This document shows positions 28,478-37,350 of a DNA stretch of 64,000 bases, piece by piece. Below the pieces are notes generated by a model that worked only from the letters and a program-made list of their open reading frames with translations, was not told where the DNA came from and ran no database searches. This DNA comes from Bordetella genomosp. 9. GTDB taxonomy: Bacteria > Pseudomonadota > Gammaproteobacteria > Burkholderiales > Burkholderiaceae_B. The DNA lies in assembly GCF_002119725.1 (NCBI RefSeq), contig NZ_CP021109.1, forward strand, positions 3,968,001 to 4,032,000, read 5' to 3'. The stretch's first letter is position 1; every line of letters begins with the position of its first letter. The position numbers and the translations under genes are program-made.

Positions 28478-29425
28478 TCAATCCAGCGCCGGCAAGGACA
28501 AGCCGTAGGCCTGCCTGAGCAAGTCGCCGATCTCCTCGCGCGTCGGGCGGTGATTCTGCGGCCCGCGCGACGCGATCTTGATGGCGCCCATGACGTTCGC
28601 CAGCTTGCAGCTGTCGAGCCAACTCCACCCGTTGGTCAGGCCGTACAGCAGCCCGGCACGATGGGCGTCGCCACAACCGGTAGGGTCCACCACCGCCTTG
28701 GCGCGCACCGGCGCAATCGCATGCTCCCGGCCCTCGGTCCACAGGGTGGCGCCCTCCGCGCCGCGGGTCACCACGACGGCCTGCAGCGTCCGCGCCAGCT
28801 CCTCGATCCTCTTGCCGGTACGTTGCTCGATAACGCCGGCCTCGTAGTCGTTGACCGTCAGCGCCTGCGTCAGCTCAAGCATGCGGCGCAAATCGTCGCC
28901 GTCGAAAAGCGGCATGGCCTGGCCGAGATCGAAGATGAAGGGAATGCCGGCGGCCTTCAGACGCTGCGCATGCGCGAACATACCCTCTTTCGCATCGGGC
29001 GCGACGATCGCCCATTGCGCCACGGCCCCTGTCAGGTCGTTGTCGGCCGCATGCGCCATGGCGCCGGGGTGGAAGGCCGCGATCTGGTTGTCGTCCAGGT
29101 CGGTGGTGATGAAGCACTGGGCCGTGAAGGTGCCGGGAATCGTTTTCACTCGGCTGGCGTCGATGCCCAGCGTGGACAGGCGCTCCAGGTAATCGCCCGC
29201 ATCGTCGCCAACCGTGGCGACCGGTACGGGGTTGCCGCCCAGCAGCCTCAGGTTGTACGCGATGTTGCCCGCGCAACCGCCGAATTCCTTGCGCATGGAA
29301 GGCGTCAGGAACGACACGCTGAGGGCGTGGATACGATCGGGCAGGATGTGCTCCTTGAAGCGGCCTTCGAACACCGCGATGGTGTCGAAAGCCATGGAGC
29401 CGCACACCAGTACCGGAGCTGCCAT
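28478..29425 (-). CDS. PfkB-family carbohydrate/nucleoside kinase
   Basis: A 315-residue ribokinase-fold enzyme. Seen are the N-terminal VLVCGSMAFDTIAVFEG, the substrate-binding GGCAGNIAYNLRLLGG, and the catalytic PTGCGDAHRAGLLYGL, whose Asp is the base. The pattern is closest to the adenosine-kinase-like PfkB proteins common in betaproteobacteria, but the sugar or nucleoside specificity cannot be assigned. The start ATG at 29425 is 27 bases after the DUF3426 stop, so it is probably the last gene of the prmA operon. Confidence 0.88.
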   Translation of the reverse strand: MAAPVLVCGSMAFDTIAVFEGRFKEHILPDRIHALSVSFLTPSMRKEFGGCAGNIAYNLRLLGGNPVPVATVGDDAGDYLERLSTLGIDASRVKTIPGTFTAQCFITTDLDDNQIAAFHPGAMAHAADNDLTGAVAQWAIVAPDAKEGMFAHAQRLKAAGIPFIFDLGQAMPLFDGDDLRRMLELTQALTVNDYEAGVIEQRTGKRIEELARTLQAVVVTRGAEGATLWTEGREHAIAPVRAKAVVDPTGCGDAHRAGLLYGLTNGWSWLDSCKLANVMGAIKIASRGPQNHRPTREEIGDLLRQAYGLSLPALD

Positions 29426-29451
29426 GTTGAAAAATCCTTGTTTTGCGGAGA

Positions 29452-31107
29452 TCAGGGGAAGAACTTGTCGAGCTGGTAGCCGTTGACGTGCAGACCGTTG
29501 ACCTGGACCGGCACCGCGATGCTGCGCTCGCCGCCGGCGGGGAACGGCCCCTGGGCGCCAGGTGGCAGGTAGTTCTCGGGCAGGATCGCCTTGCGCACCA
29601 CTACCGTGTCGGAAAGGTCGGTGAGCTGCAGCATGAAAGCCGGCCACGGCTGGGGCTTGTCGTAGCGGTTGCGCATGGTGACCCTGAGCACCAGGCGCAT
29701 CTGGCCGTCATCGGCAGCCGCGCCGCTCTGCGGCTGCAGCGACGATGCCGTAATCGAAATGCGTTCCAGGCGCCGCACATAGCCGACTTGACAGCCCATC
29801 TGGGCACACACGCTTTCCAAAGCCGGCCGCAGCGCCGGGACGGCGGTGGCGATGGACGTACGGTAAATGTAAACCCACTGCAAGCCCAGCACGAGCAGAC
29901 CGATCAGGCAGCCGATGCCCCACAAGCGCGCAATCCATGCGCGGCGGCGATGGACCTCTTCGTCCATGAAGATGGGCGGCGCCATGCCGGTGTCGGCATC
30001 GTCGTACCGGGTGCGGACCTCGCCGGGGACCGGAATGTAGTCCGGCGCATCTTCATCGGGTTCACGGCGGGCATAGATGCCCGGCCGGGCGACGGCAGGC
30101 TCGTCGCGGTCGCGCCGATCGTCGCCAGACAGATGGAGATCGCGCGCCTGTTGCTCGGCGTCGTCGAGATCGTCCTGACGGTAAGGCGCATAGGGTTCGC
30201 CGTAGGGGTCGCCATAAACGTCCCGATCGGCGTCGCGATCGGCGTAGGGATCGCCGTAGCGCTCCTCATCCCCGGCCGGCTGGCGTCCGGGCGGATAGCC
30301 GGAAAGAAGCAGCGGATCGACGCGGTGCGTGCCGACACGATGGCTGTCGTCCCGGCCACGCAGGACGGCGGGCTCCGCAGGCGGCGCGGCTGCCCCGACG
30401 TAAGGCGCCCGCGGCGGCGGCTGTGTCCGAACCGCTTCGGGCCGCGGCGCGAAACCGCGCGGCGATCCGGGCGCACGCACCGGCTCATCGCGATGGGACG
30501 ATTCGAAACCGGATTGATGTTCGCTGGGCCGCGCCGATTCGGGCCGGCGTCCGGAGCGGATCAGGCGTGCGGACTCCGACGGCGTGTACGAACCGCCCTG
30601 ATGTGCCGTCTCCCATGACGGCCGGGGCGGCGCGGGATGTTCCGGTTCCCATGGGGGGCGCGCCGCCGCAGGACCGGCGGGCTCGACAGGAGGCGTGGGC
30701 GCTGCGGGCGCCGATTCCCATGGCTCGCGCGATACGGTGTGGCGCTCCGGTTCCCAGGGCGGTCGCGGCGCAGCGCCGCGCTCGGGCGACGCCGATTCGG
30801 GTCGGGGCGGTATGACGGACGCGGGCGGCGACTCCGGCGCGTAGCCGGCCGAGCGGCTGTCGGCCGCTTTCACGGAAAGCACCGGCGACGTCGCTTCGGG
30901 AGGCGGGACCGCGCCTGGCGCGGGGGCGCGTACGGGGGACGGCGCCGGCACAGGCGCCGGACGGCCGGATTCGTCCACGATGGCGGCGTAGCCATCGAAG
31001 ACCCGCCAACACACGCCGCAGCGCACCAGCCCATTGCGTACGCGCAATTGGTCGGCCACCACCTTGAAAGCGGTGCCGCAATGCGGGCAGCGGGTGGTCA
31101 TGGCCAT
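29452..31107 (-). CDS. Zinc-ribbon / DUF3426 membrane protein with a long disordered linker
   Basis: A 551-residue protein in three parts. Residues 7-33 form an MJ0042-type zinc ribbon (CPHC and CGVC pairs). Residues 45-385 are low complexity: Pro/Ala-rich, with recurring tryptophan boxes (PPWEPE twice, EPWESA, PSWETA, within 116-166) and a Tyr/Asp-rich tract (RYGDPYADRDADRDVYGDPY, 283-302). One membrane segment (about 391-411, GIGCLIGLLVLGLQWVYIY) leads to the periplasmic DUF3426 domain. Such proteins follow prmA in many betaproteobacteria; the role is unknown. The linker is unusually long here. Confidence 0.85.
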   Translation of the reverse strand: MAMTTRCPHCGTAFKVVADQLRVRNGLVRCGVCWRVFDGYAAIVDESGRPAPVPAPSPVRAPAPGAVPPPEATSPVLSVKAADSRSAGYAPESPPASVIPPRPESASPERGAAPRPPWEPERHTVSREPWESAPAAPTPPVEPAGPAAARPPWEPEHPAPPRPSWETAHQGGSYTPSESARLIRSGRRPESARPSEHQSGFESSHRDEPVRAPGSPRGFAPRPEAVRTQPPPRAPYVGAAAPPAEPAVLRGRDDSHRVGTHRVDPLLLSGYPPGRQPAGDEERYGDPYADRDADRDVYGDPYGEPYAPYRQDDLDDAEQQARDLHLSGDDRRDRDEPAVARPGIYARREPDEDAPDYIPVPGEVRTRYDDADTGMAPPIFMDEEVHRRRAWIARLWGIGCLIGLLVLGLQWVYIYRTSIATAVPALRPALESVCAQMGCQVGYVRRLERISITASSLQPQSGAAADDGQMRLVLRVTMRNRYDKPQPWPAFMLQLTDLSDTVVVRKAILPENYLPPGAQGPFPAGGERSIAVPVQVNGLHVNGYQLDKFFP

Positions 31108-31131
31108 GGCGGGCTCCCGTGCCGGGCGGCG

Positions 31132-32055
31132 TCAGGCCTTGCGCCCGTGCAGGCAGACCCAGCCGTCCCTTTCCTGCCAGACCGACATGGGCATCCACCG
31201 CGCATACACGGCACAGACCTCGTCGGCCTGGCGCGCCAGGACACCGGAGAGCACGAGCGAGCCGCCGGCGGCGACGCGCGCGCAAAGCATGGGCGCGAGG
31301 ACCTTGAGCGGATTCGACAGGATATTGGCCACCACGACGTCGCTCGCGCCCTCTTCCAACGCGTCGGGCAACATGGCCTGAACGTCCACGGCATTCACGC
31401 GGGCGTTATCGCGCGTGGCGGCGACCGCCTGCTCATCGATATCCACGGCCCACGTGCGTCCCGCGCCGAGCTTGCGCGCGGCAATCGCCAGAATGCCGGA
31501 TCCGCAGCCGTAGTCGAGTACGGTGGCGCCGGCCGGCAGATTCGCCTCCAGCCATGCCAGGCAAAGATGCGTGGTGGGATGGCTGCCGGTGCCGAACGCC
31601 AATCCCGGATCGAGCTCGATCCGGATATCCCGGGCCGCATCCTGATCCGGCGCGGATGGGGCCGGGTCGTCGCGATGCCAGCTGGGGACGATGCAGATAC
31701 GCTTGCCGATCGGGATGGGTCCGAACTGCGACTGGGTCAGCCGCACCCAATCCGCATCCGGGACGTCGCGCAACGTCCAGTCGCGCAGGGCATCGGCATA
31801 GTCGGCGCCGAGCGCGTCGCCGACCCCTTCCAGAATCTGCGCCGGATCGGCGCCATCGGGCAGGAGGGCAACCACCCGGTTGCGCTCCCAGGCCTGGACG
31901 TCGGGCTCGGTGCCCGGTTCGCCGAACAAAGGCTGTTCGGCATCCGTATCGCGATCGGCGTCTTCCACCGATACCGACAGAACGCCCGCTTCCAGCAGCG
32001 CATCGGACAGGGCCTCGGCCTGCGCCTCGGAGGAATGGAGCACCAGCTCACGCAT
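31132..32055 (-). CDS. prmA: Ribosomal protein L11 methyltransferase
   Basis: A 307-residue SAM-dependent methyltransferase that trimethylates ribosomal protein L11. The N-terminal substrate domain starts [18 protein letters not shown]. The C-terminal Rossmann domain carries motif I ([15 protein letters not shown]), preceded by [13 protein letters not shown], and [16 protein letters not shown] with the NxxxxP-type catalytic motif. It sits between accC and the DUF3426 gene, the usual accBC-prmA order. Confidence 0.95.
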   Translation of the reverse strand: MRELVLHSSEAQAEALSDALLEAGVLSVSVEDADRDTDAEQPLFGEPGTEPDVQAWERNRVVALLPDGADPAQILEGVGDALGADYADALRDWTLRDVPDADWVRLTQSQFGPIPIGKRICIVPSWHRDDPAPSAPDQDAARDIRIELDPGLAFGTGSHPTTHLCLAWLEANLPAGATVLDYGCGSGILAIAARKLGAGRTWAVDIDEQAVAATRDNARVNAVDVQAMLPDALEEGASDVVVANILSNPLKVLAPMLCARVAAGGSLVLSGVLARQADEVCAVYARWMPMSVWQERDGWVCLHGRKA

Positions 32056-32135
32056 GAAACGACCTTCCGTTTAGGCATCGAGGGCCGGCCGCCGGCCCGC
32101 GCCGGGCGTGGCCGGCCCTCGAACGTATTGTACGG

Positions 32136-33482
32136 TCAGGGACGCTGCGACAATTTCTGCTCCAGGTAATGGATGCTGGTGCCGCCTTCGATGAAGCGGG
32201 CGTCCTGCAGCAATTCCCGGTGCAGCGGAATATTGGTGGAAATGCCTTCCACCACCATCTCGGACAGCGCAATGCGCATGCGCGCCAACGACTGTTCGCG
32301 GGTGTCGCCGTACGTAATGACCTTGGCGATCATGGAATCGTAGTTCGGCGGAACGAAATACCCGTTGAATGCGTGCGAATCGATGCGCACACCTGGACCG
32401 CCGGGCGTGTGCCAGTTGGTGATGCGGCCGGGGCTGGGCACGAAACGGAAGGGATCTTCCGCGTTGATCCGGCATTCGATGGCGTGGCCCTTGAGCACGA
32501 CGTCGCGCTGGCGCAGCGTGAATTTTTCGCCGGCGGCGATGCGGATCTGCTGCTGCACCAGGTCGATGCCGGTGATCAGCTCGGTCACCGGATGTTCCAC
32601 CTGGATGCGCGTGTTCATTTCAATGAAATAGAACTCGCCGTTCTCGTAGAGGAACTCGAACGTGCCCGCGCCGCGGTAGCCGATCTTGCGGCAGGCGTCG
32701 GCACAGCGGTCGCCGATACGCTCGATCAGCCGGCGCGCGATGCCGGGCGCCGGCGCCTCTTCGATGACCTTCTGGTGGCGGCGCTGCATGGAGCAATCGC
32801 GCTCGCCCAGCCAGATGGCATTGCGGCCGCCGTCGGCCAGCACCTGGATTTCGATATGGCGAGGGTTCTCGAGGAACTTCTCCATATAGACTTCCGGGTT
32901 GTTGAACGCGGCGCCGGCCTCCGAACGGGTCATGTTGACGGCATTGATGAGCGCTGCCTCGGTATAGACCACGCGCATACCGCGGCCGCCGCCACCGCCG
33001 GCGGCCTTGATGATGACGGGATAGCCGACCTCGCGGGCGATGCGCAGGATCTCCTGCGGGTTGTCGGGCAGCGCGCCCTCCGATCCCGGCACGACCGGCA
33101 CGCCGGCGTCGATCATGGCGCGCTTGGCGCTGACCTTGTCGCCCATGAGGCGAATGGACTCCGGCCGCGGACCGATGAAGACGAAGCCGCTTTTTTCGAC
33201 CCGCTCGGCGAAGTCGGCATTCTCCGACAGGAAGCCGTAGCCGGGGTGAATGGCCTCGGCATCGGTCACTTCCGCGGCCGAAATGATGGCCGGCATGTTC
33301 AGGTAGCTTTCACGCGACGGCGGCGGCCCGATGCAGACCGATTCGTCGGCCAGACGGACGTATTTGGCATCGCGATCGGCCTCGGAATGGACGACCACGG
33401 TCTTGATGCCCAGCTCGCGGCAGGCCCGCTGAATGCGCAGGGCGATCTCGCCGCGATTGGCGATCAGTATTTTTTCGAACAT
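32136..33482 (-). CDS. accC: Acetyl-CoA carboxylase, biotin carboxylase subunit
   Basis: A 448-residue ATP-grasp enzyme that carboxylates biotin on AccB, the first step of fatty acid synthesis. Motifs are [20 protein letters not shown], the Gly-rich ATP loop [32 protein letters not shown] and the catalytic [14 protein letters not shown]. Its start lies eight bases after the accB stop, a tight two-gene unit. Confidence 0.97.
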   Translation of the reverse strand: MFEKILIANRGEIALRIQRACRELGIKTVVVHSEADRDAKYVRLADESVCIGPPPSRESYLNMPAIISAAEVTDAEAIHPGYGFLSENADFAERVEKSGFVFIGPRPESIRLMGDKVSAKRAMIDAGVPVVPGSEGALPDNPQEILRIAREVGYPVIIKAAGGGGGRGMRVVYTEAALINAVNMTRSEAGAAFNNPEVYMEKFLENPRHIEIQVLADGGRNAIWLGERDCSMQRRHQKVIEEAPAPGIARRLIERIGDRCADACRKIGYRGAGTFEFLYENGEFYFIEMNTRIQVEHPVTELITGIDLVQQQIRIAAGEKFTLRQRDVVLKGHAIECRINAEDPFRFVPSPGRITNWHTPGGPGVRIDSHAFNGYFVPPNYDSMIAKVITYGDTREQSLARMRIALSEMVVEGISTNIPLHRELLQDARFIEGGTSIHYLEQKLSQRP

Positions 33483-33490
33483 GGGAACGA

Positions 33491-33952
33491 TCAGCCGATG
33501 ACGAACAGGGGTTGGCCGTATTCGACGGGCTCGCCGTTTTCGACCAGGATTTCCTTGATGACGCCAGCCTTGTCGGCCTCGATTTCATTCAGAAGCTTCA
33601 TGGCTTCGATGATGCACAGCGGATCGCCTTCCTTGACCGACTGCCCGACGTCGACGAACGGCGCGGCGCCCGGGTTCGGGGCACGGTAGAAGGTGCCGAC
33701 CATGGGCGCCTTGATGACATGGCCCTGCGGAACGGCCGGCGCAGCCGGCGCGGGCGCCGCGGCAGCCGCCGGCGCGGCGGGCACCGCCTGCGGCGCCGGC
33801 GCGGCCTCAGGGAGCTGATGGTAGGCAACGGGCTGCACCGTCTGCGAGAACTTGACGATGCGCACCTTGCCCTCGCCCTCGGTGATTTCGAGTTCGGCGA
33901 TGCCGGACTCGGCCACCAGGTCGATCAGGGTCTTGAGTTTTCTGAGGTCCAT
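33491..33952 (-). CDS. accB: Acetyl-CoA carboxylase, biotin carboxyl carrier protein
   Basis: A 153-residue biotin carrier. The N-terminal [20 protein letters not shown] is the family start, a Pro/Ala-rich linker (about 45-80) follows, and the C-terminal biotinyl domain holds the modified Lys in [16 protein letters not shown]. It partners accC immediately downstream. A promoter-like element lies about 60 bases upstream. Confidence 0.96.
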   Translation of the reverse strand: MDLRKLKTLIDLVAESGIAELEITEGEGKVRIVKFSQTVQPVAYHQLPEAAPAPQAVPAAPAAAAAPAPAAPAVPQGHVIKAPMVGTFYRAPNPGAAPFVDVGQSVKEGDPLCIIEAMKLLNEIEADKAGVIKEILVENGEPVEYGQPLFVIG

Positions 33953-34013
33953 AGAAGCTGCTTCCCGGAATGTTTGTCCACGGGCACCCCTGCGGCACGC
34001 CGTGTCGGATATC

Positions 34014-34041
34014 TATATAGAGGGTGTGAAAAACAGGTCGA
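34014..34041 (-). promoter_or_regulatory. Possible accBC promoter
   Basis: On the minus strand TCGACC (-35) and TATATA (-10) are 16 bases apart, each four of six to consensus, and the AT-rich -10 stands out in the 94-base gap between aroQ and accB. Its distance to accB is about 60 bases. Confidence 0.35.
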
Positions 34042-34046
34042 ACGAG

Positions 34047-34481
34047 TCAGTGGCGGGCCGCGTAACGGACCGCGGCTTCGTAGCCGTCCGGCCCGAGGCC
34101 GGAAATAAGCCCCACCGCCAGATCTGACAGGTAGGAGTGATGCCTGAAGGGTTCGCGCTTATACAAGTTGGACAAATGTACTTCAATAAACGGTATCGCC
34201 ACGGCCGCCAGGGCGTCGCGCACCGCGACGCTGGTATGCGTATAGGCAGCCGCGTTGATGACGATGAAATCCGTCCCATCCTCGCGTGCCGCCTGGATGC
34301 GCTCCACCAGCTCGCCTTCGTGATTGCTTTGCCACGCCGTGAGCACCACGCCGAGATCCGCCGCAAGTGCCGCAAGGCCGTCATTGATCTGCGCCAGCGT
34401 GCGGCTGCCGTAGATGCCCGGTTCGCGGGTACCCAGTAGATTCAGGTTGGGGCCGTGCAGGACCAGTATGCGTTGCGCCAT
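34047..34481 (-). CDS. aroQ: 3-dehydroquinate dehydratase, type II
   Basis: A 144-residue small type II dehydroquinase of the shikimate pathway, a dodecamer in other species. Motifs are [20 protein letters not shown] with the catalytic Tyr, [16 protein letters not shown] with the catalytic His-containing loop, and [19 protein letters not shown]. It is followed by accBC, a common linkage, and a second shikimate gene, aroE, lies at 47890. Confidence 0.96.
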   Translation of the reverse strand: MAQRILVLHGPNLNLLGTREPGIYGSRTLAQINDGLAALAADLGVVLTAWQSNHEGELVERIQAAREDGTDFIVINAAAYTHTSVAVRDALAAVAIPFIEVHLSNLYKREPFRHHSYLSDLAVGLISGLGPDGYEAAVRYAARH

Positions 34482-34587
34482 TGCTGCCAGGATGGTGGCC
34501 GCCCGGCCGCTTGCAAGACGGCCTGGCAGATTGCCGGTGGATAAGACACGGAAAAGCCGCTGTTCGGCTCCCGGTCCGCGGATATGA

Positions 34588-34608
34588 CCGTCCGGTTACG
34601 CCGGACGG
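34588..34608. terminator. Perfect 8-bp hairpin between the TlpA-like gene and aroQ
   Basis: CCGTCCGG and CCGGACGG pair around TTACG. It lies in the 195-base gap after the TlpA-like stop and may separate that gene from aroQ. There is no T-run. Confidence 0.35.
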
Positions 34609-34676
34609 GCTGGTACCGCGAAAACCGCGAATAACCCCGCTTTTTACGACAATTTCGCCTATTTGTCCATTCCGCC

Positions 34677-35171
34677 TCAGCCGGTCAGCTGCTTCAATAT
34701 CTGTTCGGTCGCGGAAACGTCGAGGACGCCGAGAAACTGCGTTTTCACGTCGCCATTTGCCGTCAAAATGACGGTAAATGGCAGACCGCCGGGCGCATTT
34801 CCGAGTCCGCGCATGACTTCGATAGCCCTCGGCCCGCTCACCAGCACGGGATACGAGACCGGCACTTTGGCGAGGAATTTCGCGACGTTCGGTGCCGAAT
34901 CAATGGCGATTCCCAAAAACTGGATGCCCGGATGGCTTCGATGCAGCGCGTCCAGCTCGGGCATTTCCTTCACGCATGGCGCGCACCAGGTCGCCCAGAA
35001 ATTGACCAGCATGGGCTTGCCGCGCCACTGCGCAAGCGGTTGGGACTGCCCGTGGACATCCGTGTAGGTCTGCGCCAGCAGAGCGGCCCCGCCGCCAGAC
35101 TGGGCGCGAACGAGTCCGGGAACGGCCGCCGCGGCGCCGGCGAGGGACAGGAGAAAGCTTCGTCGCTTCAT
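34677..35171 (-). CDS. TlpA-like periplasmic thiol-disulfide protein
   Basis: A 164-residue thioredoxin-fold protein. The active-site motif WATWCAPCVKEM and the following LLNFWAT-type strand (PMLVNFW) place it in the TlpA/ResA group, which reduces periplasmic disulfides, often for cytochrome c maturation. The N-terminus MKRRSFLLSLAGAAAAVPG looks like a twin-arginine signal (KRRSFLL) with cleavage after VRA, so it may be exported folded. I chose the ATG at 35171; a longer frame adds residues unlike a signal. It is divergent from mpl. Its electron donor is not encoded nearby. Confidence 0.88.
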   Translation of the reverse strand: MKRRSFLLSLAGAAAAVPGLVRAQSGGGAALLAQTYTDVHGQSQPLAQWRGKPMLVNFWATWCAPCVKEMPELDALHRSHPGIQFLGIAIDSAPNVAKFLAKVPVSYPVLVSGPRAIEVMRGLGNAPGGLPFTVILTANGDVKTQFLGVLDVSATEQILKQLTG

Positions 35172-35289
35172 ACGGGCATTTCTTCCGACGGGATTTGAAG
35201 CGGCCATCTTACCGTCGCGGGCGGCAAACGTGCGGACGCCGGGCGGCGCGAACGCCAGCCTCTACAATGCCGGCAGGAGAAAACAAGCT

Positions 35290-36678
35290 ATGCATCTGCA
35301 CATTCTAGGCATCTGCGGCACTTTCATGGGAGGCCTGGCGCTGATCGCGCGCGCCGCCGGCCACCGCGTTACGGGCTGCGATGCCGGCGTCTATCCGCCC
35401 ATGAGCACACAGCTCGCCGAACAGGGCATCGAGCTGATCGAAGGTTACGGCGCCGATCAGATGTCGCTGCGGCCGGATCTGTACGTCATCGGCAACGTCG
35501 TGAGCCGCGGCAATCCGCTCATGGAAGCGATCCTTGACGCCGGCGCGCCCTACGTGTCGGGCCCCCAATGGCTGGGCGACCACGTGCTGGCCGGCCAACA
35601 TGTGCTTGCCGTGGCTGGGACGCACGGCAAGACGACCACCAGCGCGATGCTGGCCTGGATCCTGGAGCATGCCGGCCTGCGGCCGAATTTTCTCGTGGGC
35701 GGCGTGGCGCAGGACTTTCAGGTATCGGCGCGGCTGGACCCGGCGCAGCGGTTTTTCGTCATCGAGGCCGACGAATACGACACGGCGTTTTTCGACAAGC
35801 GGTCCAAGTTCGTCCATTACCGCCCGCGCACGGCGATCCTGAACAACCTGGAGTACGACCACGCGGACATCTTTCCCGATCTGGCCGCCATTGAGACCCA
35901 GTTCCACCACTTGGTCCGAACGGTCCCGGGGCAGGGACGCATCGTGGCGCCCGCCCGCAGCGAGGCGCTGGACCGCGTGCTGGCGCGCGGCTGCTGGTCG
36001 CCGATTACCCGCTTTGGCGAAGGCGGCGACTGGCAGGCCGGGGCCGCGGACGGCGACGGCAGCTTCGACGTCCGCCGGGCAGGCGTGGATGTGGGAAGGG
36101 TGCGCTGGCGGCTGCTGGGCGAACACAACCGCATGAATGCGCTGGCCGCCATGGCGGCGGCCGAGCATGCGGGCGTGGCGCCCCAGGCTGCCATCGAAGC
36201 CCTGTCCGCCTTCGGCGGCGTAAAGCGCCGCATGGAGTTGCGCGGCACGGTGCGCGGCGTGGCCGTCTATGACGACTTCGCCCACCACCCCACCGCCATT
36301 GCCACGACACTTGCCGGCCTGCGCCGGCGCGTGGGCACGGCGCGCATCCTCGCGGTACTGGAGCCGCGATCCAATACGATGAAGCTGGGCACCATGGCCG
36401 AACGCCTGCCCGACGCCCTTCAGGCAGCGGACCTGGTGTTCTGCTTCGGACAGCACGAGGGCAAGCACGCGCTCGGATGGGACCCGGCGCGCGTCCTGGC
36501 GCCCCTGGGCGGGCGCGCGACGAGTTACGATGATCTGCACGCCATGGTGCGCGCCATCGCGGCCGCCGCGCGCGCCGGCGACCATGTCCTGGTCATGAGC
36601 AATGGCGGCTTCGGCGGCATCCATGACAAACTGCTCGACGCGCTGGCCGGACCGTCGTCGGCGCGGGAGCAACCATGA
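35290..36678 (+). CDS. mpl: UDP-N-acetylmuramate:L-Ala-gamma-D-Glu-meso-DAP ligase
   Basis: A 462-residue Mur-ligase family enzyme that recycles cell-wall tripeptide onto UDP-MurNAc in the cytoplasm. The start MHLHILGICGTFMGGLAL fits the family, the ATP loop is AGTHGKTTTSAMLAW, and IEADEYDTAFFDKRSKFVHY and EHNRMNALAAMAAA are the central and C-terminal motifs. The ATG at 35290 is preferred over a longer frame. Its stop overlaps the next start in ATGA. Confidence 0.95.
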   Translation: MHLHILGICGTFMGGLALIARAAGHRVTGCDAGVYPPMSTQLAEQGIELIEGYGADQMSLRPDLYVIGNVVSRGNPLMEAILDAGAPYVSGPQWLGDHVLAGQHVLAVAGTHGKTTTSAMLAWILEHAGLRPNFLVGGVAQDFQVSARLDPAQRFFVIEADEYDTAFFDKRSKFVHYRPRTAILNNLEYDHADIFPDLAAIETQFHHLVRTVPGQGRIVAPARSEALDRVLARGCWSPITRFGEGGDWQAGAADGDGSFDVRRAGVDVGRVRWRLLGEHNRMNALAAMAAAEHAGVAPQAAIEALSAFGGVKRRMELRGTVRGVAVYDDFAHHPTAIATTLAGLRRRVGTARILAVLEPRSNTMKLGTMAERLPDALQAADLVFCFGQHEGKHALGWDPARVLAPLGGRATSYDDLHAMVRAIAAAARAGDHVLVMSNGGFGGIHDKLLDALAGPSSAREQP

Positions 36679-37289
36679 TTCTCTACCTGCACGGTTTCCG
36701 CTCGTCTCCCGCCTCGTTCAAGGCCCGCATGATGGCCGACGAAATGGCGCGGCGCGGCCTGGCGGCCGACTGGCGCTGCCCGCAGCTGCCGGCCAGTCCG
36801 CGGGCCGCCGCGGACCTGGCCCTGGCCCTGGCCAGGGAGCAACTGGCGGAACTGGCTCGGCGGGGCATCGCCACACCGCGCGCCCTGACGGTGATCGGCT
36901 CCTCACTCGGCGGCTATTACGCGACGTGGGTGGCGGAACAGCTGGACTGCAAAGCGGTACTACTGAACCCCGCCGTCCACGCGCCCCGCGACCTGGCCAC
37001 GCAGGTGGGCCGCCAGCATATGTATCATTCCGGCGAACCGTTCGAATTCCGCGCCGAGTATGTCGACGAACTTGCCGCCTTGCAGGTGCGCGGACCGACG
37101 CATCCGGAACGCTATTTCCTGGTCGCCGCCACGGGCGACGAGCTGCTGGACTGGCGGGAAATGCGCGATTGGTATTCGGGTTGCCGCCAGCGCATCGTGC
37201 AGGGCAGCGACCACGGGCTGTCCGACTTCGCCATGTGGATGCCCGAAGTCCTTGCGTTCGCCCTGGACGCCCCTTCCATAAACCAATAA
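36675..37289 (+). CDS. YqiA-type small esterase
   Basis: A 204-residue alpha/beta hydrolase of the YqiA/UPF0227 group. MILYLHGFRSSPASFKA begins the fold, the nucleophile is in VIGSSLGGYYATWVAE, the Asp is near VAATGDELLDW and the His in QGSDHGLSDF. Family members cleave acyl-CoA or short esters. It shares a four-base overlap with mpl, so the two are co-translated. Confidence 0.88.
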   Translation: MILYLHGFRSSPASFKARMMADEMARRGLAADWRCPQLPASPRAAADLALALAREQLAELARRGIATPRALTVIGSSLGGYYATWVAEQLDCKAVLLNPAVHAPRDLATQVGRQHMYHSGEPFEFRAEYVDELAALQVRGPTHPERYFLVAATGDELLDWREMRDWYSGCRQRIVQGSDHGLSDFAMWMPEVLAFALDAPSINQ

Positions 37290-37350
37290 CGAACCAGCAG
37301 GATTCGTGCGCGCGGCGTTTTCCGGCCGCGCGCCACAGATGGACCACGCC

